Below, piece by piece: positions 54,128 through 63,685 of a stretch of DNA of 64,000 bases; the first letter of the stretch is position 1; every line of letters begins with the position of its first letter. The notes below the pieces were generated by a model. It did no database searches. It saw nothing but the letters and a program-made list of their open reading frames with translations, and was not told where the DNA came from. Position numbers and translations under genes: made by a program. This DNA is from Cytobacillus purgationiresistens. GTDB taxonomy: Bacteria; Bacillota; Bacilli; Bacillales; Cytobacillaceae. The DNA lies in contig NZ_JAUSUB010000012.1 in assembly GCF_030813235.1 (NCBI RefSeq), positions 62,001 to 126,000 on the forward strand, written 5' to 3'.

Positions 54128-55618
54128 TCACTTATTTATCAATATTTCTGCTAATAGCCTTTGCCAATCCGTTTCTTCGTTTCGGTTTTTGACCATCGTT
54201 GGATTCCTCATAAAATCCTCTATCGATAATCCACAAGGATCACAACAATTATCTACCCTTATTTTCTGCTCTTCGTCAAAATACTGCAAGATTTTTTTTC
54301 TTCTGCAGGACTGAAAATGAATCCAATCATAAACTATTTTAATTTTGTGGCGCTTCACATCCATTTGCTTCAGCATCACATCCTTTAACTCATGAAGAGA
54401 ATACATATCTTTTCCACTATCAACCGCTACTTGATGAAAGTCCTTTAAAATGCGCCAGTTCGTTTCTGTCAACCCAGCTAAGGTGATCATTTCTGTTTCA
54501 TAATCATTGAGCTTATTCCAAGCTTCAGGATTTGCCTCCAGCCATTTTATCATCCAGTCTATCTGATTTTCATGAAGCAGTTCCCCTTCGGCAAGCTGAA
54601 TAGGCAGCTGTTCATCTCCGTTCGCATAGAGAAGTATGGCCAGGCTCCGCTCTCCATCCCTACCTGCACGTCCTATTTCTTGCAAATACGATTCTAATTG
54701 CATTGGCATATGAAAGTGAACAACAAAACGAATATTGTTTTTGTTGATTCCCATACCGAAGGCACTCGTCGCACAAATAATATCAAGCTGACCGTAGAGA
54801 AATTGCTGTTGAATTAATTTGCGGTTTTCTTGATCAATACCGCCATGATAAGCCATGACCTCACCTAATCCTTCTTTCTTTAAAAGCGCGGCCATTTGTT
54901 CAGCCATTTTCTTACTGGAAAAATAAACAATTCCCGGACCTTTTACCACTCGTAGATATTCTATGAGCTTGTCGACTTTATCTTTGTGATGTTCCACTCG
55001 ATCAACTTTTAATGCAATATTGGGACGATCGACAGAATAAATAAACTCATTCGGATGACTGATTGAAAGCGATTCGATAATATCTATTTTTACTTTATGG
55101 GTTGCGGTCGCTGTTAAAGCTAACGTTAGCGGGTTACCCAAACTCTCTCTCACTTCCCCGAGCTTTAAGTAATCCGGCCGAAAATCATAACCCCACTGAG
55201 AAATACAATGCGCCTCGTCGATAACGAATAAGGCGATATCCAAGCGTTTAAGATTCTTAATGACGAGATCGACCTTTAACATCTCCGGCGAAATAAAAAT
55301 GAATTTATAATCATGCAACTGATGTAACGCCCTGTTTTTTTCCTCATAAGATAAAAAAGAATTAAAGGCAATAACCTTCTTTTCTCCAAGCATCATCAAC
55401 TGTTCAACTTGGTCTTGCATGAGTGATAAAAGCGGAGAAACAATAATTACTGACCCATTCAGCATATATCCTGGTAATTGATAGCACAGTGATTTACCCG
55501 TTCCCGTTGGCAGCATACTAATGGTGTGTTCACCTGACATGAGCGAGGCAATTGTTTCCCTCTGACCTGGCCTGAATGTTGAGTGACCAAATATTTTTCG
55601 CAGCATTTTTTCCATCAT
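54128..55618 (-). CDS. recS: RecQ-family ATP-dependent DNA helicase RecS
   Basis: 3'-5' DNA helicase of the short RecQ type (RecS/YpbC) in recombination and repair. The 496-residue protein has FRPGQRE (motif 0), PTGTGKSLCYQLP (Walker A), FVIDEAHCISQWGYDFRP (motif II), TATAT (motif III) and QEIGRAGRDG (motif VI). Cys residues near the end (CRRKK, NCCDPCG) form the zinc subdomain; no HRDC domain follows. The start is ambiguous between GTG 55624 and ATGs at 55618 and 55615. Overlaps or abuts ypbB. Confidence 0.93.
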   Translation of the reverse strand: MMEKMLRKIFGHSTFRPGQRETIASLMSGEHTISMLPTGTGKSLCYQLPGYMLNGSVIIVSPLLSLMQDQVEQLMMLGEKKVIAFNSFLSYEEKNRALHQLHDYKFIFISPEMLKVDLVIKNLKRLDIALFVIDEAHCISQWGYDFRPDYLKLGEVRESLGNPLTLALTATATHKVKIDIIESLSISHPNEFIYSVDRPNIALKVDRVEHHKDKVDKLIEYLRVVKGPGIVYFSSKKMAEQMAALLKKEGLGEVMAYHGGIDQENRKLIQQQFLYGQLDIICATSAFGMGINKNNIRFVVHFHMPMQLESYLQEIGRAGRDGERSLAILLYANGDEQLPIQLAEGELLHENQIDWMIKWLEANPEAWNKLNDYETEMITLAGLTETNWRILKDFHQVAVDSGKDMYSLHELKDVMLKQMDVKRHKIKIVYDWIHFQSCRRKKILQYFDEEQKIRVDNCCDPCGLSIEDFMRNPTMVKNRNEETDWQRLLAEILINK

Positions 55619-55620
55619 TA

Positions 55621-56670
55621 TCACCGTATCCCATTCTTTGCTAATACTAAACGGATTTCAAAATAATCCGCTTCTGGCACCGATTGGCGGATATGTTTTA
55701 ATTGTTTGGATGTTAGTTTCTTTGAAGCTTCAACAATTAATTGCTGCTTCAATTGACTAACGTATTGGTCAATTTTGAAATCACTAATATTCAAGGCAAT
55801 CTCAACAATATGATCTTCAATTGTCCCTCTTTTTAAATTTCTGCTAATGGATATCTCATCTAAAGCAAATCCTTTTTGAATTAATCGATAGGTCCTGCTT
55901 GCGGAGATTGTCAGCAATGAGGTCAGCTTATCGACATCAGTCATAAGCCGATTTAAAAGAGGAAACTTTTCTGGTGACTCATCTGCTTTTTGCAAGATGC
56001 AATGAAGAATATTAAGAAAATGAATGTGATAAACGTCATTTTCCATTTTAAGTTTTTCCGCTGCTTGACTGGCTGTTAAGCCAATTTTATTAAATCCAGT
56101 CAGTCTAATTACAAAGATAACTGGATTGATATCATCATCATGCGATAAACAAGTGTAGAGCTCATTGTATATTCCTTGTGCTAAATCTTCCCTGCTCATT
56201 TTAGATTGCACTAAATATTTTTTTAGCCATACATGCAATTCCTTCTTTGTTTGTATCGGTAGATATTTTTGATTCTGTTTATTCAAATGAGAAATAACTT
56301 GTACAAGTAAGGATATTCGTTCCCACAACATTCTTGAGTATCGATGGTATCTCCAACCATCCACATATTTAGGCAGGATATTCGCATCAACTGCTTTCCA
56401 ATGATCCCTTTTTGGTACAACAAAATGAAGATCTTCCTTTTGAATAATCAGTTGCTCATTTTCCATACGTTTAATATAATCTGTAAATTCTTTCCTTGTT
56501 AGGGAAGGGAATAGATGAAAAAAAGCAGATAGATGAAAAAGATGAGCATCTTGAATCGTTTGAGAAGTTTTTTTTCCATTGAGTAAATGAAAGACAGAAT
56601 AGACCGTTCTCTGTCCTTCAATCCTTTGCAAACAATGCAAAATCACTATTTCAGTATACGATAGACTCAT
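55621..56670 (-). CDS. ypbB: Helix-turn-helix protein YpbB, partner of recS
   Basis: A 349-residue soluble protein that matches YpbB, always encoded directly before recS in Bacillus. A C-terminal helix-turn-helix (about 255-310, TYRLIQKGFALDEISISRNLKRGTIEDHI) resembles the accessory domain fused to RecQ helicases in other bacteria, so it may act as a trans-encoded helicase domain (inference). Its stop overlaps the recS start region. GGTGG precedes ATG 56670. Confidence 0.82.
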   Translation of the reverse strand: MSLSYTEIVILHCLQRIEGQRTVYSVFHLLNGKKTSQTIQDAHLFHLSAFFHLFPSLTRKEFTDYIKRMENEQLIIQKEDLHFVVPKRDHWKAVDANILPKYVDGWRYHRYSRMLWERISLLVQVISHLNKQNQKYLPIQTKKELHVWLKKYLVQSKMSREDLAQGIYNELYTCLSHDDDINPVIFVIRLTGFNKIGLTASQAAEKLKMENDVYHIHFLNILHCILQKADESPEKFPLLNRLMTDVDKLTSLLTISASRTYRLIQKGFALDEISISRNLKRGTIEDHIVEIALNISDFKIDQYVSQLKQQLIVEASKKLTSKQLKHIRQSVPEADYFEIRLVLAKNGIR

Positions 56671-56958
56671 CTAACCACCTGTTCCTATATATATTTTCTT
56701 TGATTTTTTATGTTGCTGCTACACTAATATCGCATATAAAATACTTGGAAGAGATATGCATACAAAAGGCATTTCAAAAGCATTTTAAAACATTTGCTTT
56801 AGACCTTTTCCACTTACTTCACAACGTTTTACACAATGTGACTTCCACTTTCTTTTTATTTTATCACGAAAGAGATCATACGGTCGTTTAATTTCCCTTT
56901 TCCTTTAAACAGGAAGCTTTAACCCTCTCACAGTAAGTATTATTAAATTAGATTTATA
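56671..56958. other. Intergenic region between ypbB and fer
   Basis: About 290 bases with no gene seen. Holds the divergent ypbB promoter region; AT-rich without clear hairpins. Confidence 0.4.
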
Positions 56959-56987
56959 TTGAAATGTTGTCCTTACAGTTTTACAAT
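56959..56987 (+). promoter_or_regulatory. Sigma-A promoter of fer
   Basis: TTGAAA, 17 bases, TACAAT, about 80 bases before the fer start. Confidence 0.65.
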
Positions 56988-57014
56988 AGAAATTGTGGTA
57001 AGTGTTTCGGCTAA

Positions 57015-57317
<303 letters not shown>

Positions 57318-57348
57318 TCATCAACTTTTTCTTTCTTAACCATAGAAT

Positions 57349-57376
57349 GCCCCCTAAATGCGGGGCTTTTTTTTTA
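57349..57376 (+). terminator. Intrinsic terminator of fer
   Basis: GCCCC / GGGGC stem followed by nine T. Confidence 0.85.
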
Positions 57377-57487
57377 TTTTGCAATGTATTTGCCCTTGCT
57401 TAAATTGCAGTTCAGTTCATTAGTCTTTCAACTTAGTCTGTTCTAGTGTCTATACTCAACATTCGCAAGCGAGCACCTAATTAAAAA

Positions 57488-57516
57488 CAGCAGCCCCACT
57501 AAGTCGGGCTGCTGTC
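57488..57516 (-). terminator. Intrinsic terminator of ribU
   Basis: CAGCAGCCC / GGGCTGCTG stem with a 9-base loop and a T-run on the minus strand. Confidence 0.9.
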
Positions 57517-57523
57517 CATATAT

Positions 57524-58108
57524 TTAAGCGACTGTATTTAATGCTCTTTGTTTTGTTATCCAAGTGTTCAATTTTGTAAATAACACTAAAAATACAGAAG
57601 TGATTAAAATTCCCTTTATAAAATTGAACGGCAAGATAAAAGCGACCACTGTAGACTTCATTTCTGGAGCTGACATAACCGGCATATTTAAAAACATCGT
57701 ATATGCAGGAAGGAATACATAATAATTAAGTAAGCTCATCGTTACTGCCATAACTCCAGATCCAATGATCAAACCGATCGTCATTCCTTTTTTAGTCTTC
57801 AGCTTATTGTATACGTAATAAGTTGGGAGAATAAACATTATCCCTGCAATAAAGTTTGCAACATGACCGACTGGTACACCTGTTGCGCTGCCTGTCATAA
57901 AGTAATCCAGGACATTTTTAAACAATTCCACCAAAATACCTGCGATAGGTCCAAAAATTAATGCAGCGATTAAAGCAGGAATATCGCTAAAATCAATCAT
58001 TAAAAAGTTTGGAAAAGGTGGTAATGGAAAGTTTAGCAGCATTAAAATATATGCGATACTGCTAAGCATACCAATGGCTACAAAAGCTTTGACATTCAGT
58101 TTTTTCAA
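57524..58108 (-). CDS. ribU: Riboflavin ECF transporter S component RibU (YpaA)
   Basis: Substrate-binding membrane subunit of the ECF riboflavin importer; needs the shared EcfAAT module encoded elsewhere. The 194-residue protein has six predicted helices and the segments LNFPLPPFPNFLMIDFSDIPALI (about 25-47) and GPIAGILVELFKN (about 53-65) typical of RibU. The FMN riboswitch in its leader fixes the substrate class. ATG 58108 follows GGAGAGAGG. Confidence 0.95.
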   Translation of the reverse strand: MKKLNVKAFVAIGMLSSIAYILMLLNFPLPPFPNFLMIDFSDIPALIAALIFGPIAGILVELFKNVLDYFMTGSATGVPVGHVANFIAGIMFILPTYYVYNKLKTKKGMTIGLIIGSGVMAVTMSLLNYYVFLPAYTMFLNMPVMSAPEMKSTVVAFILPFNFIKGILITSVFLVLFTKLNTWITKQRALNTVA

Positions 58109-58175
58109 TTTCCTCTCTCCTTATTAGGCTATCTCTCCTATAGAAGAAAGGTTCGGCCAAAAGCTTCTTTGCAAT

Positions 58176-58205
58176 AAAAAACCCTCAAGTCATCACTTGA
58201 GGGAG
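58176..58205 (-). terminator. Riboswitch-controlled leader terminator of ribU
   Basis: CCCTCAAGT / ACTTGAGGG stem with a 4-base loop, then a T-run on the minus strand, between the FMN aptamer and the ribU start: the expression platform. Confidence 0.88.
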
Positions 58206-58267
58206 AAATCACAAAGGCACTCTTAATAAACGTTCAAATAAATAATATTTTTTGAACGTATGCAGAA

Positions 58268-58434
58268 CCTCCATCTTCTCCCATCCAGACTATACTGTCG
58301 GCTTTGGAGTCACACCAAATCCTGCCAAATTGTTGCGTACTTCTAAAAAATGCTAGACGTACTCTCAGGCTCGCGGGCTTAAAGCTCATAGCTTATCACC
58401 GCCGGTCGGGAATTTCACCCTGCCCCGAAGATAG
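58268..58434 (-). promoter_or_regulatory. FMN riboswitch (RFN element) of ribU
   Basis: On the minus strand the RFN signature appears in order: ATCTTCGGGGCAGGGTGAAA, TTCCCGACCGGCGGTGAT, AGCCCGCGAGC, GGCAGGATTTGGTG, then CGACAGTATAGTCTGGATG and GGGAGAAGATGGAGG. All six arms of the aptamer are recognisable. With FMN bound, the downstream hairpin (58176-58205) should terminate transcription and switch riboflavin uptake off. Confidence 0.96.
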
Positions 58435-58458
58435 ACCATATTTTATTGTCACAGCTTT

Positions 58459-58487
58459 ATTATACTGAAAAAAATGTCGCTTGTGAA
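58459..58487 (-). promoter_or_regulatory. Sigma-A promoter of the ribU leader
   Basis: On the minus strand TTCACA, 17 bases, TATAAT, about 25 bases before the riboswitch. Confidence 0.75.
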
Positions 58488-58587
58488 GTCCTAACTAAAA
58501 TTTACCTAAAATCGTGAAGAAAGTGAGCATTTCTGATGTTTTATCACATTAAAGCGTTTCCATTGTAAATACAAACAATAATTTGAA

Positions 58588-58616
58588 TTGACAGATAAAT
58601 ATTCGTCTTGTAAAAT
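58588..58616 (+). promoter_or_regulatory. Sigma-A promoter of serA
   Basis: TTGACA, 17 bases, TAAAAT, about 40 bases before serA; near-consensus. Confidence 0.8.
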
Positions 58617-58654
58617 TATCAGATAATTGGTCCACTATCTTAGGAGGGTTCATA

Positions 58655-60229
58655 ATGTATCAAATTTTAGTTGCAGATAGCATCAACGCAGAAGGCCTGG
58701 AACCATTATTAGGATTAAAAGAGGCAGAAATTATCCAGAAGAAAACGAATGATCCAGAAGTCAATTTAGATCAGATTGACGCATTACTTGTACGAAGTGC
58801 AACAAAGGTAACGGAAAAGCTACTAAACCAAATGCCAAGTTTGAAAATTATCGCAAGAGCTGGTGTCGGCGTTGATAATATAGATGTGCCTGCAGCTACC
58901 AAGAAAGGAATCATTGTTATCAATGCTCCGGACGGTAACACGATTTCAACTGCAGAACACACCTTCGCAATGATGGCTTCATTACTGAGAAACATTCCAC
59001 AAGCACATAGCTCAGTTAAGAACAAAGAGTGGAAAAGAAATGCCTTTATCGGAACAGAATTATACGGTAAAAGACTCGGCATTGTTGGCATGGGAAGAAT
59101 AGGTTCAGAAATTGCCAAGCGCGCTAAAGTGTTTGGAATGAACGTTAATGTTTTTGATCCTTTTCTAACAAAGGAAAGAGCAGCAAAGCTTGGGGTGGAA
59201 TCATCAACTCTCGATGAGTTATTAGTGGCTGCAGACATCATTACGGTACATACACCGCTCACACCTGAAACGAAAGGAATCATTAACGAGGAAGCTTTAA
59301 AGAAAACGAAAAAAGGCGTGTATTTACTGAATTGTGCACGTGGCGGAATTATTGATGAACAAGATTTAGCGACATATGTCGGCAACGGACATGTTGGCGG
59401 AGTTGCACTTGATGTTTTCGAAACAGAACCTCCTGGAGAGCATCCCCTTTTAAAATATGAGAATGTTATTGTCACTCCACACTTAGGTGCTTCAACAAAA
59501 GAAGCACAATTAAACGTTGCAACCCAAGTTGCTAAAGAGGTGCGATACTTTTTCGAAGATCTGCCAGTTTCCAACTCAATAAACCTGCCTGCAATTTCAA
59601 AAGATATTTTCGAAAAAATTCAACCGTTCCATCAAATTTCAAAGCAAATCGGCTATATTCTTTCACAATGTGTTAAAGAAGGTGTTCATGAGCTATCTAT
59701 AACCTACTCTGGTTCAGTGACAAATCTTGAAACATCCTACTTAACAAAAGCTATGCTTTCCGGATTCTTCAAGAATAGAATTGATGTAAATGTCAATGAA
59801 GTGAATGCTTTGTTAACAGCAAAAGAAAGAGGCATCACTGTTGGAGAAAAAATCTCTACAGATGCCTTTGGATATGACAATTGCATCACCGTCTCTGCAA
59901 AAGGTGAAGAAAATGCCTTTACAGTAAGAGGAACATTCATCGATCATTATGGACCTAGAATCGTGTATTTAAACGGATTTAATATTGATTTCCTCCCTGA
60001 AGGCAACCTGCTATACATTCAACATATGGATAGACCTGGTGTCATTGGCCACGTTGGACAAATCCTAGGAGACCAGGGCATCAATATCGCTACGATGCAA
60101 GTGGGCCGAAAACAAGCTGGTGGTGAAGCTATTATGGTACTTGCTTTTGATAAACCATTAAACGATCATGCACTTGCTTCTTTAGAGAAACTGGATGAAA
60201 TAGTTTCAATTAATTCAATTAATTTATAA
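58655..60229 (+). CDS. serA: D-3-phosphoglycerate dehydrogenase
   Basis: First step of serine synthesis, NAD-linked oxidation of 3-phosphoglycerate. The 524-residue protein has the Rossmann loop GMGRIGSEIAKRAK (145-158), catalytic Arg229 (NCARGG), Glu258 (FETEPP) and His276 (TPHLGAS), then an intervening domain (about 320-445) and a C-terminal ACT domain (about 450-524, HMDRPGVIGHVGQIL) for serine feedback. AGGAGGG precedes ATG 58655. Monocistronic. Confidence 0.97.
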   Translation: MYQILVADSINAEGLEPLLGLKEAEIIQKKTNDPEVNLDQIDALLVRSATKVTEKLLNQMPSLKIIARAGVGVDNIDVPAATKKGIIVINAPDGNTISTAEHTFAMMASLLRNIPQAHSSVKNKEWKRNAFIGTELYGKRLGIVGMGRIGSEIAKRAKVFGMNVNVFDPFLTKERAAKLGVESSTLDELLVAADIITVHTPLTPETKGIINEEALKKTKKGVYLLNCARGGIIDEQDLATYVGNGHVGGVALDVFETEPPGEHPLLKYENVIVTPHLGASTKEAQLNVATQVAKEVRYFFEDLPVSNSINLPAISKDIFEKIQPFHQISKQIGYILSQCVKEGVHELSITYSGSVTNLETSYLTKAMLSGFFKNRIDVNVNEVNALLTAKERGITVGEKISTDAFGYDNCITVSAKGEENAFTVRGTFIDHYGPRIVYLNGFNIDFLPEGNLLYIQHMDRPGVIGHVGQILGDQGINIATMQVGRKQAGGEAIMVLAFDKPLNDHALASLEKLDEIVSINSINL

Positions 60230-60240
60230 TTAAATGAAAG

Positions 60241-60270
60241 CGGCTAATCTCATTGGATTAGCCGTTTTTT
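60241..60270 (+). terminator. Intrinsic terminator of serA
   Basis: CGGCTAATC / GATTAGCCG stem followed by six T. Confidence 0.9.
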
Positions 60271-60312
60271 AATCGTCCAGTTTTTTCATTTAGCCGATTG
60301 GGTTAACACATG

Positions 60313-60364
60313 CAAAAATCCCCCTAAATGACAGACTAATAAACTTGTCCGTTTTTAGGGGGAT
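60313..60364 (-). terminator. Intrinsic terminator of the PHP phosphoesterase gene
   Basis: ATCCCCCTAAA / TTTAGGGGGAT 11-bp stem with a 25-base loop and a T-run on the minus strand. Confidence 0.8.
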
Positions 60365-60376
60365 AATAAAGATTGT

Positions 60377-61189
60377 TCAACCTAAGGGATATTCTATTCT
60401 TTCTCCCTTGGAAAAAGTCATGATGGATGAATAACCCACTTCTTTAGCCAATGCCAATGATTGATCAAAGTCAGCGCCGACATGCTCTGGAAAATGTGCA
60501 TCTGATGATAAAACGATTGGAATGTTCTTATCAAAGCACTTTTGTAATAGTCTTTTATCTGGGTAAAGATCTCCTACAGGCTTTCTCAAACCTGCACTGC
60601 TGATCTCAACACATGTTTTTGAATTAGCTAATGCATCAGTTGCCCGATCATATTGTTCAAGAAGGAATTCTTCATCCTTTGGGACATATTTAAAAATCTT
60701 TACAAGATCAAGATGACCAACAATATCAAAAAGGCCGGATTCTGCCAATGTAATTACCTGATCAAAGTATTTAGTATAGATATCATTTATATCTCTGCGA
60801 TCCCATTCTTTTCGATATTCTGCCAAATCAATGCCGAAATCGCCCACCCAGTGAATTGAACCAATTACATAGTCAAACGCATAAGATTGAATGAACTTTT
60901 CCATTTCTGCATGTTTCCCTGGAGTGTAATCCATTTCAATCGACATTTTCACATCCATGTTTTGCTTCCATGCTTCTTGAAAGAGCGCGACATAATCTTT
61001 CATGTCATAATAGCGTCTGTCATTCACCCATGAATTTTGCAATATATCGGCCGTTTGATAAAAGTGATAGGCGTGCTCAGAAATGCCGAAGCTTTCAATT
61101 CCTTTTTCAGCTGCTGCATCCGTAAACTTTCGCAAATAGTCTATCGCTAATGTGCCATTTTCTAAATGATTATGATAGTCTGTTAACAT
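60377..61189 (-). CDS. PHP-domain phosphoesterase, histidinol-phosphatase (HisJ) family
   Basis: A 270-residue PHP-domain metallohydrolase with DYHNH (4-8), SEHA (37-40), EMDY (85-88), GSIHW (110-114), GHLDL (near 167-171) and SSDAH (near 242-246) supplying the trinuclear metal site. The family includes histidinol-phosphatase HisJ, but the substrate cannot be fixed by eye and no other his gene is adjacent. ATG 61189 is chosen because GGGGAGG precedes it; the frame is open back to 61249. Confidence 0.8.
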   Translation of the reverse strand: MLTDYHNHLENGTLAIDYLRKFTDAAAEKGIESFGISEHAYHFYQTADILQNSWVNDRRYYDMKDYVALFQEAWKQNMDVKMSIEMDYTPGKHAEMEKFIQSYAFDYVIGSIHWVGDFGIDLAEYRKEWDRRDINDIYTKYFDQVITLAESGLFDIVGHLDLVKIFKYVPKDEEFLLEQYDRATDALANSKTCVEISSAGLRKPVGDLYPDKRLLQKCFDKNIPIVLSSDAHFPEHVGADFDQSLALAKEVGYSSIMTFSKGERIEYPLG

Positions 61190-61255
61190 ATGAATAAGCC
61201 TCCCCTGAATGTACGTAATTATTATACGCCTTAATGGAGACTCGAACAATTAAAT

Positions 61256-62131
61256 TTATTCATTTTTTTGAATAATCAATACTTGTTGTGGATAAATTGT
61301 ATCGTTATTAATATGATTCACTTGTACCAATTGATCAATCGGCATATCATATTTTATTGCGATTGCCGTTAATGTGTCACCGCTTCGGACAATATAGGTT
61401 GATTCTTCCGCTCTTTTGGGAATGGTCAAGGTTTGACCTAACCCGATTTCCTCATGCAAAAGATTATTCTCATCCATAAGCATCTCCACAGAAATCCCAT
61501 GCTTCTCTGCAATCGACCAAAGACTGTCTCCTTGCTGAACAAGATAGGGAAGAAACCCATTCTCATCACTCAATGCCTCGTCATCTACCTTTTTTTCTCC
61601 TTGACCAGATACAACGACAGCGTGACCGATTTCCTTATCATTAAAGGCAATAAAAGGATCGATGGCATTTTCTTTATTAAAGGTCCATTCGTTCTTATGT
61701 ATTTCAAAATGCAAATGGACACCTGAAGAGTCACCGGTGTTTCCCATTGCTCCTATTTCTTGACCCGCTGCAACGGCTTGTCCCTCACTTACGACCCGAT
61801 TTTGCAAATGAGCATAGACCGTTTCTGTTTGATTATCATGACGAATAAACACGACATTGCCATATGAATCTGAGAAATAAGATCTCACAACAATCCCACT
61901 ATCTACTGCATGAATAGGAGTACCTAATTCTGCAGCAATATCTATACCTTTATGCTGACCCTTCCTTGTGCCAAATGTATCTGTAATGACCCCTTCAGAG
62001 GGCCATACCCATTGACTCGTCATTGCTTGAAAATCTGTTTCAGCTTTTGCGCTTTTACCGCCTAAGAATAGAAGGCTCACACAAATCGCCATCACTCCTG
62101 CAATTAAAAAACGTCGAATATAATCCTTCAA
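61256..62131 (-). CDS. Secreted M23 endopeptidase with two C-terminal LysM domains
   Basis: A 291-residue exported cell-wall enzyme: signal peptide (about 1-30, AKA cleavage), M23 domain (about 40-165) with zinc ligands His60 and Asp64 (GQHKGIDI), His139 and His141 (GVHLHFEIH), then LysM at about 195-239 and 245-289. LytM-type enzymes cut peptide cross-links. The start is TTG 62131 after AGGAGG. Family members act in spore cortex or wall remodelling; which one is not clear. It precedes the PHP gene by about 65 bases. Confidence 0.87.
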   Translation of the reverse strand: MKDYIRRFLIAGVMAICVSLLFLGGKSAKAETDFQAMTSQWVWPSEGVITDTFGTRKGQHKGIDIAAELGTPIHAVDSGIVVRSYFSDSYGNVVFIRHDNQTETVYAHLQNRVVSEGQAVAAGQEIGAMGNTGDSSGVHLHFEIHKNEWTFNKENAIDPFIAFNDKEIGHAVVVSGQGEKKVDDEALSDENGFLPYLVQQGDSLWSIAEKHGISVEMLMDENNLLHEEIGLGQTLTIPKRAEESTYIVRSGDTLTAIAIKYDMPIDQLVQVNHINNDTIYPQQVLIIQKNE

Positions 62132-62352
62132 ACCTCTTCCTCCTATATTTCTTTACTGATAATTATTAAAGGTTAGAGTAATTTCCACATTATCGCTCTC
62201 CCATTCACCCTATGTACCCTTGTCCCTTTTTAGAACTTTTACACAGGGAGGAGCGCTTAAAAAAGGCACGTTTATTATTATATGATTACTTGCGGGATTT
62301 TTATACAAAAAAGCGAAAGTTCCCCAATGATATTTTACAATCTTCTTATACT

Positions 62353-62404
62353 AAACAAAAAAAAACAGACTTAACTATCATTTAAAAATGATAATTAAGT
62401 CTGC
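62353..62404 (-). terminator. Intrinsic terminator of sigX-rsiX
   Basis: CAGACTTAA / TTAAGTCTG outer stem with an inner TATCATT / AATGATA stem and a run of T on the minus strand. Confidence 0.88.
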
Positions 62405-62416
62405 ATCTACATTTAC

Positions 62417-63685
62417 TTAATTTATCGACCTTTTATTGGCCGCTAAAGGTACTTTTATTTCCTCATTTAGATTAAATGTGCCTATTTGATCTACATCTGC
62501 ATTCTCCACTCTCACAGCAGTGTAATCAAATTCCTTGGCTGTGAGCAAAATAGCTTCAATGGTATACAAGGTTGATTCATCATTAACTACATCAGAATCA
62601 TTTGTGAATCTAATAACCAATTGGTCACCTGATGATTCCTCAGCTTCAAAATCAATATCATCTGGAATAGAGGCTTCTAATTTATGAGTATCTATGTTCT
62701 TTTTCATAGCTACAAAAGCTTCTTTAACTGAGCTTAATTTATCCCGAAAAGGAACTAAAAATGGCTTGGCATTCAATCCGTCTGGATAATAGAAATAGTA
62801 TGCAGATTTGCTTGAGCTCTCACCTGGGATAAAGGTTTCTTCTTTTCCATTTCCCAAGTCAATTCCAGGCTGCCCATCCGTCTGCATATTTATTTGCTTG
62901 ATATCATATGCGTAGAGCATGTCAGACAATGCTGCACCAAAAGAGTTACTTGATGTACTCGATGATAAATTATTATGTTCAGGAACATTAACCGTTAAAA
63001 CTTGATTAGCAGGGTTTAGTTCTAAATTGGCATCCAACGGATAATAGTCCATCAGCCCCCACTCACTTTCTCTTAATTCATGCATGTATTCCTTAAACAA
63101 GTCAAATTTAGACTTCCCTTGTTCCTTCTGAACAAGAATACTAACTGGAACGATATTTTGCACCTGTTTATCTGGTATTTGATAGGTTAATACTTCCTGA
63201 TCAGCAACTTCATCGTCGTATATTGCTGTTCTCTCATAATTTGTTGAGGCAACATTATAGTTCGTAGGATTATTATCATCCGCAGCCTGCTCTTTGTCTA
63301 TGGTACTCTCTTCAGGTGCCGATGATTTATCTTCATTCCCAGCGTCGTTATCATCATGATCAGCAGGAGCCGTCTCCTCGTCTTCTTTGCCTTCTTCCTG
63401 CATCACAACTTTATCACTACTTGATTGGCTCATTCTTTCCATATTATTTCCAACTGAGCTGTCTGCAGCCTCCTGCCAGTTCAGCATCGTAGGAGCAAGA
63501 ATAAATATTAAAAGCAAGGCAGCAGCAGTGGCAGCGGAAGGAATGATCCATCTTTTTGATTTTCTTTTACTCATTTTCAATGTGACGCTCTGATAGATCT
63601 CTTGCTTGTCTCGATGGTCTTCTACTTTCGGCATTTGCCTTAACAAATCTTCTAGCTGTTCATCGCTCCAATTCTGTTTCCTCAC
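62417..63685 (-). CDS. rsiX: Anti-sigma-X factor RsiX
   Basis: Membrane anti-sigma factor that holds sigma-X. The 422-residue protein has a cytoplasmic N-terminal sigma-binding region (about 1-45, WSDEQLEDLLRQMPKVEDHRD), a membrane helix (about 46-68) and a large extracytoplasmic domain with an acidic, Ser/Asp-rich linker (about 70-140) and a GerMN-like/beta region afterwards. GTG 63685 after AAGGAGGG; it overlaps the sigX end by 26 bases, so they are translationally coupled. Confidence 0.88.
   Translation of the reverse strand: MRKQNWSDEQLEDLLRQMPKVEDHRDKQEIYQSVTLKMSKRKSKRWIIPSAATAAALLLIFILAPTMLNWQEAADSSVGNNMERMSQSSSDKVVMQEEGKEDEETAPADHDDNDAGNEDKSSAPEESTIDKEQAADDNNPTNYNVASTNYERTAIYDDEVADQEVLTYQIPDKQVQNIVPVSILVQKEQGKSKFDLFKEYMHELRESEWGLMDYYPLDANLELNPANQVLTVNVPEHNNLSSSTSSNSFGAALSDMLYAYDIKQINMQTDGQPGIDLGNGKEETFIPGESSSKSAYYFYYPDGLNAKPFLVPFRDKLSSVKEAFVAMKKNIDTHKLEASIPDDIDFEAEESSGDQLVIRFTNDSDVVNDESTLYTIEAILLTAKEFDYTAVRVENADVDQIGTFNLNEEIKVPLAANKRSIN

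Noticed and set aside
56700-56891. 63-codon plus-strand frame in the ypbB-fer gap
   Set aside because: No ribosome site, Phe/His/Leu-rich low-complexity product, occupies the ypbB promoter region.
58548-58563. cre-like sequence upstream of serA
   Set aside because: Two mismatches at conserved positions (missing G of TG and a C in the W tract); too weak compared with the perfect box at gudB.
58771-59574. 267-codon reading frame antisense to serA
   Set aside because: Lies wholly inside serA on the opposite strand; composition (Ser/Thr/Pro-rich, no domains) is that of a shadow frame.
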